Source of the DNA: Pseudomonas gregormendelii | GTDB lineage: Bacteria > Pseudomonadota > Gammaproteobacteria > Pseudomonadales > Pseudomonadaceae | Assembly (NCBI RefSeq): GCF_017114825.1 | Contig: NZ_JADEVO010000002.1 | Span: 124,001-188,000, forward strand | Direction of reading: 5' to 3' | Length of the DNA stretch: 64,000 nucleotides | Part shown: positions 26,258 through 34,506 of the stretch, in pieces | Layout of the letters: each line of letters opens with the position of its first letter | Position numbering within the stretch: position 1 is the first letter of the stretch | The notes under the pieces: model-generated | The model's input: only the letters and a program-made list of their open reading frames with translations | Told to the model about the DNA's origin: nothing | Databases searched by the model: none | Made by a program: the position numbers and the translations under genes

Positions 26258-26731
26258 CTAGAGCGGCAGGTGCTCCAGGGGCAACGCGCCTGGAGCCTTT
26301 ACGGTGTTGATGGCAAAGTTGCTGCGAATGTCACTCACGCCGGGCAGTTTCAACAGCTGGCCCGTGAGGAAACGGTCGTAGCCGCGCAAGTCCGGCACTA
26401 CCACCTGCAGCAGAAAATCCGATTCGCCCGATACCAGGAATGCCGAAATCACCTCCGGCAATGCGGTTACAGCCAGGCGAAACGCCTCGGCCTGTTCGTC
26501 GTTATGGCGTTCCACCTTGACCCCGACAAACACCGTCAGCCCCAAGCCTACCTCGTCACGGTCCAGATTGGCCTGATAACCCCTGATCACTCCGGCCTCT
26601 TCCAGCATCCGTACCCGACGCAAGCACGGCGAGGCGGATAATCCGATCTCGTCGGCCAGTTGCACGTTGCTCAGGCGACCATCCCGTTGCAGGGCGGCAA
26701 GGATCTTGCGGTCGTAGGCGTCGAGCTTCAT
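26258..26731 (-). CDS. Lrp/AsnC-family transcriptional regulator
   Basis: A 157-residue regulator: N-terminal HTH MKLDAYDRKILAALQRDGRL ... LADEIGLSASPCLRRVRMLE and a C-terminal RAM ligand-binding fold (LTVFVGVKVERH, VISAFLVSGESDFLLQVVVP). The ATG at 26731 opens on the family's normal N-terminus. Lrp-type genes are often divergent from an amino-acid exporter; here only the tail of such an exporter remains upstream. The gene runs convergently toward lpd with a 6-base gap. Confidence 0.9.
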   Translation of the reverse strand: MKLDAYDRKILAALQRDGRLSNVQLADEIGLSASPCLRRVRMLEEAGVIRGYQANLDRDEVGLGLTVFVGVKVERHNDEQAEAFRLAVTALPEVISAFLVSGESDFLLQVVVPDLRGYDRFLTGQLLKLPGVSDIRSNFAINTVKAPGALPLEHLPL

Positions 26732-26785
26732 AGGTTGGCAGATTCCAATGGTGGATAGGCAATAAACCAGTAGATTGTGCCACAC

Positions 26786-26926
26786 ACATGTTTCTACGCA
26801 GTGACCGGCGCCGCACTGGGCCGTTGGCTGCAACACAGCCCTTCGGCCCAGCGCTTGCAGCAATGGCTGTTCGGCAGCCTGCTGATCGGTTTTGCGATAC
26901 GTTTAACGTTCGTCCAGCAGGCTTGA
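26786..26926 (+). pseudogene. C-terminal remnant of a LysE/RhtB-type amino-acid exporter
   Basis: The plus-strand frame 26786-26926 reads FYAVTGAALGRWLQ ... LQQWLFGSLLIGFAIRLTFV then QQA and a stop, which is the final transmembrane helix and tail of the LysE family. About 160 N-terminal residues are missing: an in-frame stop sits at 26771-26773, and the fragment joins directly onto the Lrp upstream region. The divergent Lrp gene is the usual partner of a LysE exporter, which supports a deletion. The stop abuts the convergent gene ending at 26927. Confidence 0.72.
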
Positions 26927-29101
26927 TCAGGCTTGCTTGCGCCGCTTGTGCCGGTTGATCAGCAGCAGCGCAAAGGCGGTAAATGCCACCACCGCGCCCA
27001 GTTGCAGCCACGCTTTATACGGCCGCAAGACGTTACGGACCGGGCTGATGGCCTGCGTCACGTAACGTCGGTCGGCCTTCCCAAAATCCGGGGACGGGCA
27101 GCGCTCACCGAAGTGAACAGCCCAATCGACATACGGCCCTTCGTTCACGTACCGCCGATAAAATACCTGTTTCTGCTCTGGATCCGCGTTCCAGCCAGTT
27201 GCCGCACACAAAACAGCGGCAAATGCCTGGCTGGTATGCGGCAAGTTATCGGCGGCCCGAGTGGCAAGGTCGTTGGCGAGATAGCGGTAGTGATAACGCA
27301 GGTCTGGCTGTGCAGCGCTGGCTTGCTGACGGCTGAACTCTTCCTGCGCCAACAGTGGCCCCACTTTCAATTCGGTGCTTTGAAGGCTGTAGTTGCCTTC
27401 GAAAGTCGCGTAGTCGGGGGACATCTCATAGCCCAGTAACTCCATGCCGAAGTGACGGCTCAAGTCGGCCGCATGGAAGTACGCAAATGCCCTTTTGGTC
27501 GGCCACCATTTTGATTCTGCATCGTGGCGCAGCTCGCCGTACCACTTCGCCAGGCCGAACAACCGGGGGTTATCGAAGTAAACCGGCGCTTCGTTGTAGC
27601 GTCCTTCGCGCAGCAACCGGCGGCCGAGCAGGTTGCGTAGTTTGGCCGCGACCGTTAGCGGGGCTGCAACCTGGTCGCCACCTTCTGCTTCTTTTTTGGC
27701 CGCATAGGCCTCAACATCCTGCTGGCTAAAGGGCGTTGGCACCTGCACGTTGGTATCGACGTAATGCTTGAGCTCATCGACAGTCAGCACGCGCTCGGCC
27801 ACGGTCGCCGCGTCCAACCAGTAGATGTCCTGGCTGCGGTAGAGTTGATCAAACGCTTGCAGGTAATCCCCACGCTGCAGCGCCAGAATTGCACTCTCAC
27901 CCTCGACCCGACATTTGGGCTGCAGCGACTCGTAATCAAAATCCGGGGTCCTGCGCTCACCCCATGATTCGTTCTGCGGGAAGGCCTGAGCAGCTTTGGC
28001 ATAGGCTGCGGTTGCCGCGACTTTGTCGCCATCGCGCAGCGCCAGCTTCGCCCGTAGCCACCAAGCCAGGCCGCCGTCCCCGGCGTGCTCAAGAAAGGCT
28101 TTCGCGCTGGCGTAATCACCTTGTTGATAATTGACCGCCGCCAGCCGATCGGCGTTTTCCAGGGTCCCGCGCGTGCTGTTTTGAAGCAGCTTGATCAGCT
28201 TTAGTTCGTTCGGCGGTTGTTCCCCGAATGACCAGCCCAGTCGGCTGATCAAGGAAGCCGTCACCAGTTGCTGCACTGGCTTTCCCTGGAGCAATTGCGC
28301 CAAAGACGCTTCGGGCATCGCGGCCAATTCAGCCACCAGTTGCTTCAAGGAGCTGTAGCCCACTGGCGATCCGTGCCGGTTCTGCGTGGCATACAGCTCG
28401 ATGGCGCGGTTCCAGTCACCTGCTGTGCGAACCACACGGGCTTCTTCGCCGAGGCTGGCGACTCCCAACTCCAAGGGGTCACTGAAGCCGTCAATGCTCA
28501 GTTGACGGGTCTGCTCGAAAGCAAGCCGGGACTGGGCCAACAGGCTTGGCACTGCATCCACTTGCGAGTTCATCGCGAACAATGCCCGTCCCAGGGAATA
28601 GGCGGCCCAGGTGCTGCGTAGCGGGCGCTGATCTGCCGGCAGTGCCAACACTTTGTGAAAGTACTCGACAGCCAGCGCGTAGTCAGCTGCATTGAAGGCC
28701 GCCGCGCCCGCTAGGTAGAACATGAGTTCGGGCGGCAGTGCTTTGCCGTCGACTTCAACTTGACGCGCGTCGGCCACGCTGCGCAGTTGCTTCACCAGAG
28801 CCTGTTGTTCCACAGACAAACCGACCTGCTCTGCCAGATCCCGCGAGCTGGGTTGGCCTGCTTCTTCGCCGTAACTGTAATCTTGACTGCCAGTAGCGGG
28901 CGCGATGTTCTTCAGCCCGGCAATCGAGCCTCCAAGGCGACTGACCTCGAAGTTGAAGTTGCCCTCCGGCAGCTCCGACAGGGTCTGCCCCCGGTTGTCC
29001 AACAGCCGCATGGGGAAGTCCGGGCCACAGGCCAGCACTGACCCCAGGGGCAGGCTGAGGGTCAGGCATAGCAGATGATGTGGCCACTTACGGATCAACA
29101 T
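26927..29101 (-). CDS. Large exported TPR-like protein with C-terminal membrane anchor, unknown function
   Basis: A 724-residue protein. It begins with a signal sequence ending SVLACGPDF, which could be a lipobox-like Cys or a Sec site. The body is helical and repeat-like (AFNAADYALAVEYFHKVLAL; YQQGDYASAKAFLEHAGDGG; AILALQRGDYLQAFDQLYRS), consistent with TPR-type solenoid repeats. It ends with a hydrophobic helix (LQLGAVVAFTAFALLLINRH) and a basic tail. The start at 29101 is chosen because it opens the signal peptide; it overlaps the upstream lipoprotein gene by 14 bases, so the two are cotranscribed. No family name is known to me. Confidence 0.8.
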   Translation of the reverse strand: MLIRKWPHHLLCLTLSLPLGSVLACGPDFPMRLLDNRGQTLSELPEGNFNFEVSRLGGSIAGLKNIAPATGSQDYSYGEEAGQPSSRDLAEQVGLSVEQQALVKQLRSVADARQVEVDGKALPPELMFYLAGAAAFNAADYALAVEYFHKVLALPADQRPLRSTWAAYSLGRALFAMNSQVDAVPSLLAQSRLAFEQTRQLSIDGFSDPLELGVASLGEEARVVRTAGDWNRAIELYATQNRHGSPVGYSSLKQLVAELAAMPEASLAQLLQGKPVQQLVTASLISRLGWSFGEQPPNELKLIKLLQNSTRGTLENADRLAAVNYQQGDYASAKAFLEHAGDGGLAWWLRAKLALRDGDKVAATAAYAKAAQAFPQNESWGERRTPDFDYESLQPKCRVEGESAILALQRGDYLQAFDQLYRSQDIYWLDAATVAERVLTVDELKHYVDTNVQVPTPFSQQDVEAYAAKKEAEGGDQVAAPLTVAAKLRNLLGRRLLREGRYNEAPVYFDNPRLFGLAKWYGELRHDAESKWWPTKRAFAYFHAADLSRHFGMELLGYEMSPDYATFEGNYSLQSTELKVGPLLAQEEFSRQQASAAQPDLRYHYRYLANDLATRAADNLPHTSQAFAAVLCAATGWNADPEQKQVFYRRYVNEGPYVDWAVHFGERCPSPDFGKADRRYVTQAISPVRNVLRPYKAWLQLGAVVAFTAFALLLINRHKRRKQA

Positions 29102-30284
29102 GTGACGCTCCTTGATCAATTTTTGCGCAGCGTGCCCAACCAATGGCGCGCTGCCCCTGTGCCGCTACTCGGCCCTCTCGTAGACGGCTGAAGGTCAGGC
29201 TGTTTGAAGTCTGCTGCATTGAATAACCGGCCAGCGCATCCGCACCTTCACAAGCGCTAGCCGCCAGCGTCACCCGTTCGGGCCATGGGCTGTCGAGATT
29301 GCCTGAGTTGATGATGCTGATTTCGAACAAGCCTTGATGCTCTGAAAGTTGCAACGTCACCTGGCTTCGGAGCGCCTCACCGCGTGCTACAGCGCGCAGC
29401 ATGGTCAGGCTCCAGGCCCGGCGATCATTCGCCAGCGGTAATCTGAACCAGATTAGACCTGCGAGGTGCTCCGGGGGATTATCCCGCAGTTCCAGGCCAA
29501 GCTTGCGAAGTTGCTGGGGATCGGCCATTAACTCCTTGCGGTCACCGTCGCGCTCAAGGGGTACTTCGCTTTCTACGATCGGCCCGCCACTGCTCGCCGG
29601 CAACAACGCCACGCCATATGCAGGCAGTGCCAGGTAAAACGGTTTCGAGGTTTTGCGTGACCAAGCCGCGGTCCATTTTTTTGTTTGTTCCACGTGGAAC
29701 AAACCTGTTCTTGGATCGCTGACTGCGTGCACTTGCAACACGCTGCTATCGACGGAGGATAAAAGTGCCGGCAACTCCGGGCTGTTCAGCCAAGCGGGTA
29801 ATGCAGTGATACTCAGCGCCATGGAGGCCGGTAGAACCTGGCGCAATTCGCTCCGCAGATTTCGATAGGCCGGCAGTCGAGCAACACCGGCATCGTGGTC
29901 GATTTCCACCCCGGCCAATGTCAACCCCTGCCCTTGCCAATCAGTGATCAAGTGTTGGACCTGCGCAATGACTTCATGCGAATCAAGAGACTTCAACTGA
30001 CCATCAAGCCGGATTACCGCGATCAGCGGGCGACCATCTTGTCGTAACAGATGGGCGTCAACTTGCGCCCGACTCCAGCCGGCTTGAGGAAATGACTGTA
30101 GAGCGAGTACACGCAGCGTAGAGAAATCAGCCCGGCTGTCACGCAAGGCGTGTTGATGAGCAGGCAGCCACTGGCGTTGCCAGATGTAGAGTTGCTGATC
30201 GAGCGCAGGCGCCTCGGGTTGCCCGCAGCCGGCGAGCATCAGCAGCGGGAAGAGCAGTGCCCACCGTCGGATTGAAAACCCCAT
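29088..30284 (-). CDS. DUF3142 lipoprotein
   Basis: A 398-residue protein with a clear lipobox (LLFPLLMLAGCGQPEA; Cys about residue 20). The body fits the DUF3142 family: LYIWQRQWLPAHQ, a VEIDHDAGVARLP segment reminiscent of glycoside-hydrolase-like TIM barrels, and LSITALPAWL. It overlaps the 724-residue partner by 14 bases and is the first gene of that pair. The coding sequence carries a perfect parS palindrome at 29686-29701. The start at 30284 is used; 30290 adds two residues. Enzymatic activity is not established. Confidence 0.8.
   Translation of the reverse strand: MGFSIRRWALLFPLLMLAGCGQPEAPALDQQLYIWQRQWLPAHQHALRDSRADFSTLRVLALQSFPQAGWSRAQVDAHLLRQDGRPLIAVIRLDGQLKSLDSHEVIAQVQHLITDWQGQGLTLAGVEIDHDAGVARLPAYRNLRSELRQVLPASMALSITALPAWLNSPELPALLSSVDSSVLQVHAVSDPRTGLFHVEQTKKWTAAWSRKTSKPFYLALPAYGVALLPASSGGPIVESEVPLERDGDRKELMADPQQLRKLGLELRDNPPEHLAGLIWFRLPLANDRRAWSLTMLRAVARGEALRSQVTLQLSEHQGLFEISIINSGNLDSPWPERVTLAASACEGADALAGYSMQQTSNSLTFSRLREGRVAAQGQRAIGWARCAKIDQGASHVDP
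29686..29701. other. parS: Perfect parS centromere site inside the DUF3142 gene
   Basis: TGTTCCACGTGGAACA is a perfect 16-bp palindrome matching the known Pseudomonas parS sequence; symmetry extends to TTTGTTCCACGTGGAACAAA. It encodes Phe-His-Val-Glu in the minus-strand gene. ParB binding and spreading from such sites organises the origin region for segregation. Confidence 0.92.
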
Positions 30285-30337
30285 GAACATCTATCCCATC
30301 CAACACAGGGTTGCAGGGTACACAGAATCCGGTGGGA

Positions 30338-31174
30338 TCAGGGCTTACGCGCAATGATCACCTGACTCTTGGCCACTACCGCATCCAGGGCCTGTTTGAT
30401 CTGTGCGCCCCGAGGCGAAGCGAGAATTGCCTGCCAGGTATTGGCCCAGTGATTGAGTAAAGGATGGTCCGCATTGCTGAAGTCCACTTTGGCTTCCCAG
30501 AACAGAAGCATCCACATCGACCAGTAAAAACCGTATTGGCTATGACTGATCACTTCCAGCCCCGCGTCGCTGACCATTGCCTTGAATTGTTCTTCGCTGA
30601 TGATGCGAATGTGATTGGGCTTCTGAAAGTACTCGGGCGCGGCGATGTCTTTTTGCAGGTCTTCGGAACTTGGATGCGGCACGCTGAGCAGATATAGCGC
30701 TCCCGGTTTGCCGACCCGTACCAGTTCGGCAAGAAACTGCGCAGGGTCATCGACGTGCTCGATTACTTCAGTGGAGACCACTCGAGTCGCGGTTTCGTCA
30801 GCAATGGGCAACGGGTTGCAATCGGTGACGTGGCACTCAATGCTCCGAGCCGGTGTATCTGCCAGGCGTTGCCGGGTCGCCTCGACCTTGGCCGCTTCGA
30901 TATCGGCGATGATGATATTCGCCCCGCGCATTGCGCAGAAATGCACGTTACCGCCGTCACCGCAGCCAACATCCAGCAAGGTGTCTTGCGCGGTGACCGG
31001 GAAGCCGGTGAACAGCTCGCCGGTTTGCTGGTTGAACCAGCCACTGAGCATCGCGTCATGCAGGCCGAGCATGTACGGATCGACCTTGTCGGGTGCTGCG
31101 GCCACCGGTGTCGGCTCCGGCATCGGTTGCGCGGGAGGCGTGCCCGCCGCGAGTTTCTTCAACAGTCTCAGCAT
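30338..31174 (-). CDS. SAM-dependent methyltransferase, CPA accessory arm
   Basis: A 278-residue class I methyltransferase. The SAM motif is TLLDVGCGDGGNVHFCAMRG, followed by an acidic IIIADIEAAK, then STEVIEHVDDPAQFLAELVR. It is paralogous to the methyltransferase at 32318 (shared GLHDA, GWF, TGEL, TLLDVGCG, RPGALYLLSVP-like and KSQVIIARKP blocks). The two flank an acyltransferase gene, with overlapping ends (31168-31174), so they form one operon. By position they correspond to the genes I recall as P. aeruginosa PA5455-PA5459, beside the A-band locus. O-methylation of rhamnan is the likely role. Confidence 0.85.
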   Translation of the reverse strand: MLRLLKKLAAGTPPAQPMPEPTPVAAAPDKVDPYMLGLHDAMLSGWFNQQTGELFTGFPVTAQDTLLDVGCGDGGNVHFCAMRGANIIIADIEAAKVEATRQRLADTPARSIECHVTDCNPLPIADETATRVVSTEVIEHVDDPAQFLAELVRVGKPGALYLLSVPHPSSEDLQKDIAAPEYFQKPNHIRIISEEQFKAMVSDAGLEVISHSQYGFYWSMWMLLFWEAKVDFSNADHPLLNHWANTWQAILASPRGAQIKQALDAVVAKSQVIIARKP

Positions 31175-32325
31175 GAGGTTGCTCCAGAGGATGGGACGAC
31201 GTTTGGGGGCAAGCTCAGGCGCTGCACCAGCGATACGCCACGACGGCGCATGGGCATTTCGACAAAGCGATAGTTGAGTTCACTTAAAACCGCGATCAAC
31301 CCGAAGGCGATCAACAATGTAGGGATCGGGTGCCCGCCAGGGTTCGGCAAGTTGGCTGCCTGCAAACGAAAGATGCCTTCGCGCACCAGCAGATAAGCCG
31401 GGATGTGGATGAGGTAAATCCCGTAGGAACGGCTGCCCACCCAGGTCATCAGGCTTTTGAACAGACAGCCGGGCATCAGGTAGTCACGATTGTAGGAAGC
31501 GATCCAGACCAGCAACGCACACAGCAGTGCAATCACGCCAATACGGTAATGAGTGAACGTGAAGCGATCAGTGGCGATGAAACCCAGCAACAGCGACACC
31601 GCGAGCAATGCAGCCAGACCAGCCCAGGGACGGCGCAGGAATGTCGGTTCCCAGCGTCGGTAGGAAGGCTGCGCGCTCCAGATGGCCAGCAGCACGCCGA
31701 GGGCCAGCGCATCGGTTCTGATCACCATCAATATCGGCGTGCGCAAAGTGAACAGTTGCACCGCCACCAACAGGACTAGCGCCCAGACCAGGTATTTGCG
31801 ACAGAGCAAAATCAGCAAGGGGAACAGCAGGTAGAACTGCTCCTCCAACGACAGACTCCAGTACACGAAACTGGTGCCATATTCGTAATTGTAAAAGCTG
31901 TCGGCGAAGCGAAAGTTGGCGTACTGGGCAATGCCCGCCAGGGTTGCCTGCAGATTCGCCTGCAGGGTGCCGAACGCGCCGGAGCGGTTGAGAAACAGGC
32001 ACGCCAGCAACATCAGCGCCAGCCATAACCAGGCTGACGGCAACAAACGAAAGGCCCGCCGCAGCCAGAAGTTGCGGGTTTCCTGCCAGTATTCCTGCCG
32101 CGTGCTGCAACCTTGCAGCGCCGGGATCAGGCTGCGCGCGATGACGAAGCCGGAGATGGCGAAGAACAAATCAACGCCCCACCACGGCTGCGTGTACAGG
32201 GTGATGCGTTGCAGCAGCGGAACACTCGCCGCGAACAGGCTGTCCTGCAAGTGGTGAAACAAAACGCCCAGGACCGCAATGCCGCGAAGCAACTCGATAT
32301 CCATGATGCGCTTGCTGCTACTCAT
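31168..32325 (-). CDS. Acyltransferase 3 family membrane protein
   Basis: A 385-residue multi-pass membrane O-acyltransferase. N-terminal RIMDIELLRGIAVLGVLFHH holds the family histidine motif; WWGVDLFFAISGFVIARSL and SLEEQFYLLFPLLILL follow. About ten hydrophobic helices are visible. The ATG at 32325 has AGGAGG upstream. Such proteins transfer acetyl or other acyl groups to surface sugars. It lies between two methyltransferases and overlaps both by 7-8 bases, so the three act in the same pathway, presumably chain modification of the CPA polysaccharide. Confidence 0.88.
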   Translation of the reverse strand: MSSSKRIMDIELLRGIAVLGVLFHHLQDSLFAASVPLLQRITLYTQPWWGVDLFFAISGFVIARSLIPALQGCSTRQEYWQETRNFWLRRAFRLLPSAWLWLALMLLACLFLNRSGAFGTLQANLQATLAGIAQYANFRFADSFYNYEYGTSFVYWSLSLEEQFYLLFPLLILLCRKYLVWALVLLVAVQLFTLRTPILMVIRTDALALGVLLAIWSAQPSYRRWEPTFLRRPWAGLAALLAVSLLLGFIATDRFTFTHYRIGVIALLCALLVWIASYNRDYLMPGCLFKSLMTWVGSRSYGIYLIHIPAYLLVREGIFRLQAANLPNPGGHPIPTLLIAFGLIAVLSELNYRFVEMPMRRRGVSLVQRLSLPPNVVPSSGATSC

Positions 32326-33205
32326 GGTGTCCTCCTGGACGTGCCCCGGTATCCATCGGTTTGCGGGCAATGATGACCTGGCTCTTGGGCATGAACCGGT
32401 CAAGCATCTGCTTGATCGCCAGGCCGTCGGGGTGCGACAGCAAGTCCTGCCAGGTTTTCGCCCAGCTCTCCATCAACGGCGGATACGGCGCCTGGATACG
32501 GTCGCGAACCGCGCCACCCACGTCACGTCCGGCAGCCCTCTCGCTCGCCCAGAAAAAGATCATGCCCATCACCCAGAAAAACCCGCTGGCCTGACGATGC
32601 TCGATGACCAGGCCCGCCTCCTCCACCATGGTGGCGAACCGTTCGGGGGTGAAAATCTGCACATGATTGGGTGTCTGGAAATAACTGGCGGGAGCGATGC
32701 CCTTTTGCAAATGCTCGCCCACCGGTGCTGGAACGCTCAGCAGATACAGCGCCCCGGGACGCCCCATGCGCACCAGTTCAGCCATGAAGGGTTCAGGTTG
32801 GTCGATGTGTTCGAGCACTTCCATGCATACGATTTTGCTCGCGCAACCGTCGGCCAGCGGCAGCGGCAAGCTGTTGCTCACCAGTCCCAGACTGGCCTGG
32901 TTCGATTGCGCGGCCACTTGGCGGGCCAGGTCACGCACCTTGTCGTGCTCGCTGTCGGTGAAGATCACCGAGGCGCCCTGTCGAACCGCGAACAAGGTCG
33001 CCACGCCTTCGCCGCATCCGACATCCAGCAGCGTGTCGTCGGCGTTAATGGCAAAACCCTTGAGCAACTCGCCGGTTTCGCCGAGGAACCAGCCATCGAG
33101 TACTGCATCGTGCAAGCCGACGTCTCTGGGCGATACCGGGCTTAGGGGCACGGTCAAAGGCGCCGACGGTGCCGGCCACAGCTTTGCCAACAGACGGCGA
33201 ATCAT
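32318..33205 (-). CDS. SAM-dependent methyltransferase, CPA accessory arm, paralogue of 30338-31174
   Basis: A 295-residue class I methyltransferase with TLLDVGCGEGVATLFAVRQG, MEVLEHIDQPEPFMAELVRM and the end KSQVIIARKPMD. Its sequence tracks the neighbouring 278-residue enzyme block by block, so the pair arose by duplication. It overlaps the glycosyltransferase upstream by 4 bases. Substrate unknown; a 3-O-methyl or similar sugar modification on D-rhamnan is inferred from the locus. Confidence 0.85.
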   Translation of the reverse strand: MIRRLLAKLWPAPSAPLTVPLSPVSPRDVGLHDAVLDGWFLGETGELLKGFAINADDTLLDVGCGEGVATLFAVRQGASVIFTDSEHDKVRDLARQVAAQSNQASLGLVSNSLPLPLADGCASKIVCMEVLEHIDQPEPFMAELVRMGRPGALYLLSVPAPVGEHLQKGIAPASYFQTPNHVQIFTPERFATMVEEAGLVIEHRQASGFFWVMGMIFFWASERAAGRDVGGAVRDRIQAPYPPLMESWAKTWQDLLSHPDGLAIKQMLDRFMPKSQVIIARKPMDTGARPGGHHE

Positions 33206-34506
33206 GCGCTGGACGCTTGCAAGGTCAGTGCTTTGCGCCGCTCCAGCAGCTGTTCGAAAAACGCCTGCAGGCGCTGTTCGGTGCTGGCCTGACTACAGAA
33301 ACCCTGAAGTCGGCTGACAGCATGGGCCGACATCCTTTCATACCGCCCGACATCGTTTTTGGCGACGTCGTAGCTGGCCCGGTAGGCGGCGCACAGCGAG
33401 TCCCAATCAGTGGTGTAACGCAGGGTACGAAATGCCGCCCGGGGATCGTGCGGCCAGGCGGTCAGTTCTTCTGTCGAGTCGACGATGAACGCGTTGTCAC
33501 TGTCCACGTAGTCGGCCATCGCTGTGTTCAGCGGCGCAATCGCCGGCTTGCCGCACGACATGAATTCCATCAACGGCAGGCACTGGCCTTCGCCGTAGGA
33601 GCAATTGACGACGTAACTGGTGGCCTCTACCAGGCGCTCGTAGTCAAGGTCTGCGAGGTAGCCATGGATCAGCACGATGCGGCACTGATAGGTCTGATTC
33701 TTGTAGACGTGGTGCAGCATGTCGTTGAGTGCATCGGCGATGTCATGGTGAGTGAGCTTGAGCACCAGGGTCGCATCGGCCGACTCGCGGAAGGTGCTGC
33801 AGAACGCACTGATCATGTCCTTCCAGTTCTTGCGCCCGTCGTAGGGGTTGAAGACCGAGGTGTAGACCACGCCATCAAGCAGCAACTCGCAATCGCGCAC
33901 CGGGCCATCGAACTCGATCGGAGTGCCTTCGCGCAAGCGCTCCGGTCCGTAGGGGCGCAAATCTGCGGTACGACTGTCGATCATCAGGCCGCGCAGATTC
34001 AGGCGAATCGCTTCAGCGACCGGGCGCTTGAGCAAGTGCTCGCCGCGCGCGGCAAAGCGATCCCAGACTGGCGCCGGGATCGCGCTGATCGGATACTCGG
34101 GCCCCATTACATCGCGAACGGTTTTTACGGTGAAACTGGAATGAGTGATCGCCATGCCGCTGGCCGCCAGTACCACCCGCCAGTCATGCCGCGGTTCCCC
34201 ATGCCAGCTTTCAGTGGGGATGGTGCTGAACTCCCAGGCGAACACTGCAATGGTCGGGCAGGCATAGCTGATGGGTGTGCGGTGCGGCGGTGAGAAGGAC
34301 AGGAACACACAGTCCTCTCCCCTGCTCTGGCAATCGAAATACAGGCGGTCGACCAACTCGTCAGGGTCGCTGACCTCGATCACCTGGCCCAGGCGTTCCA
34401 GAACCGGACGAAACTCCTTGAGCACGAAGTAGTAGCTGTACTCGGGCCGGCCCAGATTCTGCTGGATGTTGCTCTTGTTGGTTTCCGAATGAATGATGAT
34501 CAGCAT
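33202..34506 (-). CDS. Glycosyltransferase family 1-like protein, CPA accessory arm
   Basis: A 434-residue GT-B glycosyltransferase. Start MLIIIHSETNKSNIQQNLGR, then PEYSYYFVLKEFRPVLERLG. The C-terminal nucleotide-sugar domain has VVYTSVFNPYDGRKNWKDMI, VLIHGYLADLDYERLVEATS and the EGQCLPLMEFMSCGKPAIAP motif with the conserved glutamates. It is paralogous to the next gene (34500-36113) and overlaps it by 7 bases. A role in adding sugars to the CPA chain or its terminus is inferred from the adjacent core operon. Confidence 0.87.
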   Translation of the reverse strand: MLIIIHSETNKSNIQQNLGRPEYSYYFVLKEFRPVLERLGQVIEVSDPDELVDRLYFDCQSRGEDCVFLSFSPPHRTPISYACPTIAVFAWEFSTIPTESWHGEPRHDWRVVLAASGMAITHSSFTVKTVRDVMGPEYPISAIPAPVWDRFAARGEHLLKRPVAEAIRLNLRGLMIDSRTADLRPYGPERLREGTPIEFDGPVRDCELLLDGVVYTSVFNPYDGRKNWKDMISAFCSTFRESADATLVLKLTHHDIADALNDMLHHVYKNQTYQCRIVLIHGYLADLDYERLVEATSYVVNCSYGEGQCLPLMEFMSCGKPAIAPLNTAMADYVDSDNAFIVDSTEELTAWPHDPRAAFRTLRYTTDWDSLCAAYRASYDVAKNDVGRYERMSAHAVSRLQGFCSQASTEQRLQAFFEQLLERRKALTLQASSA

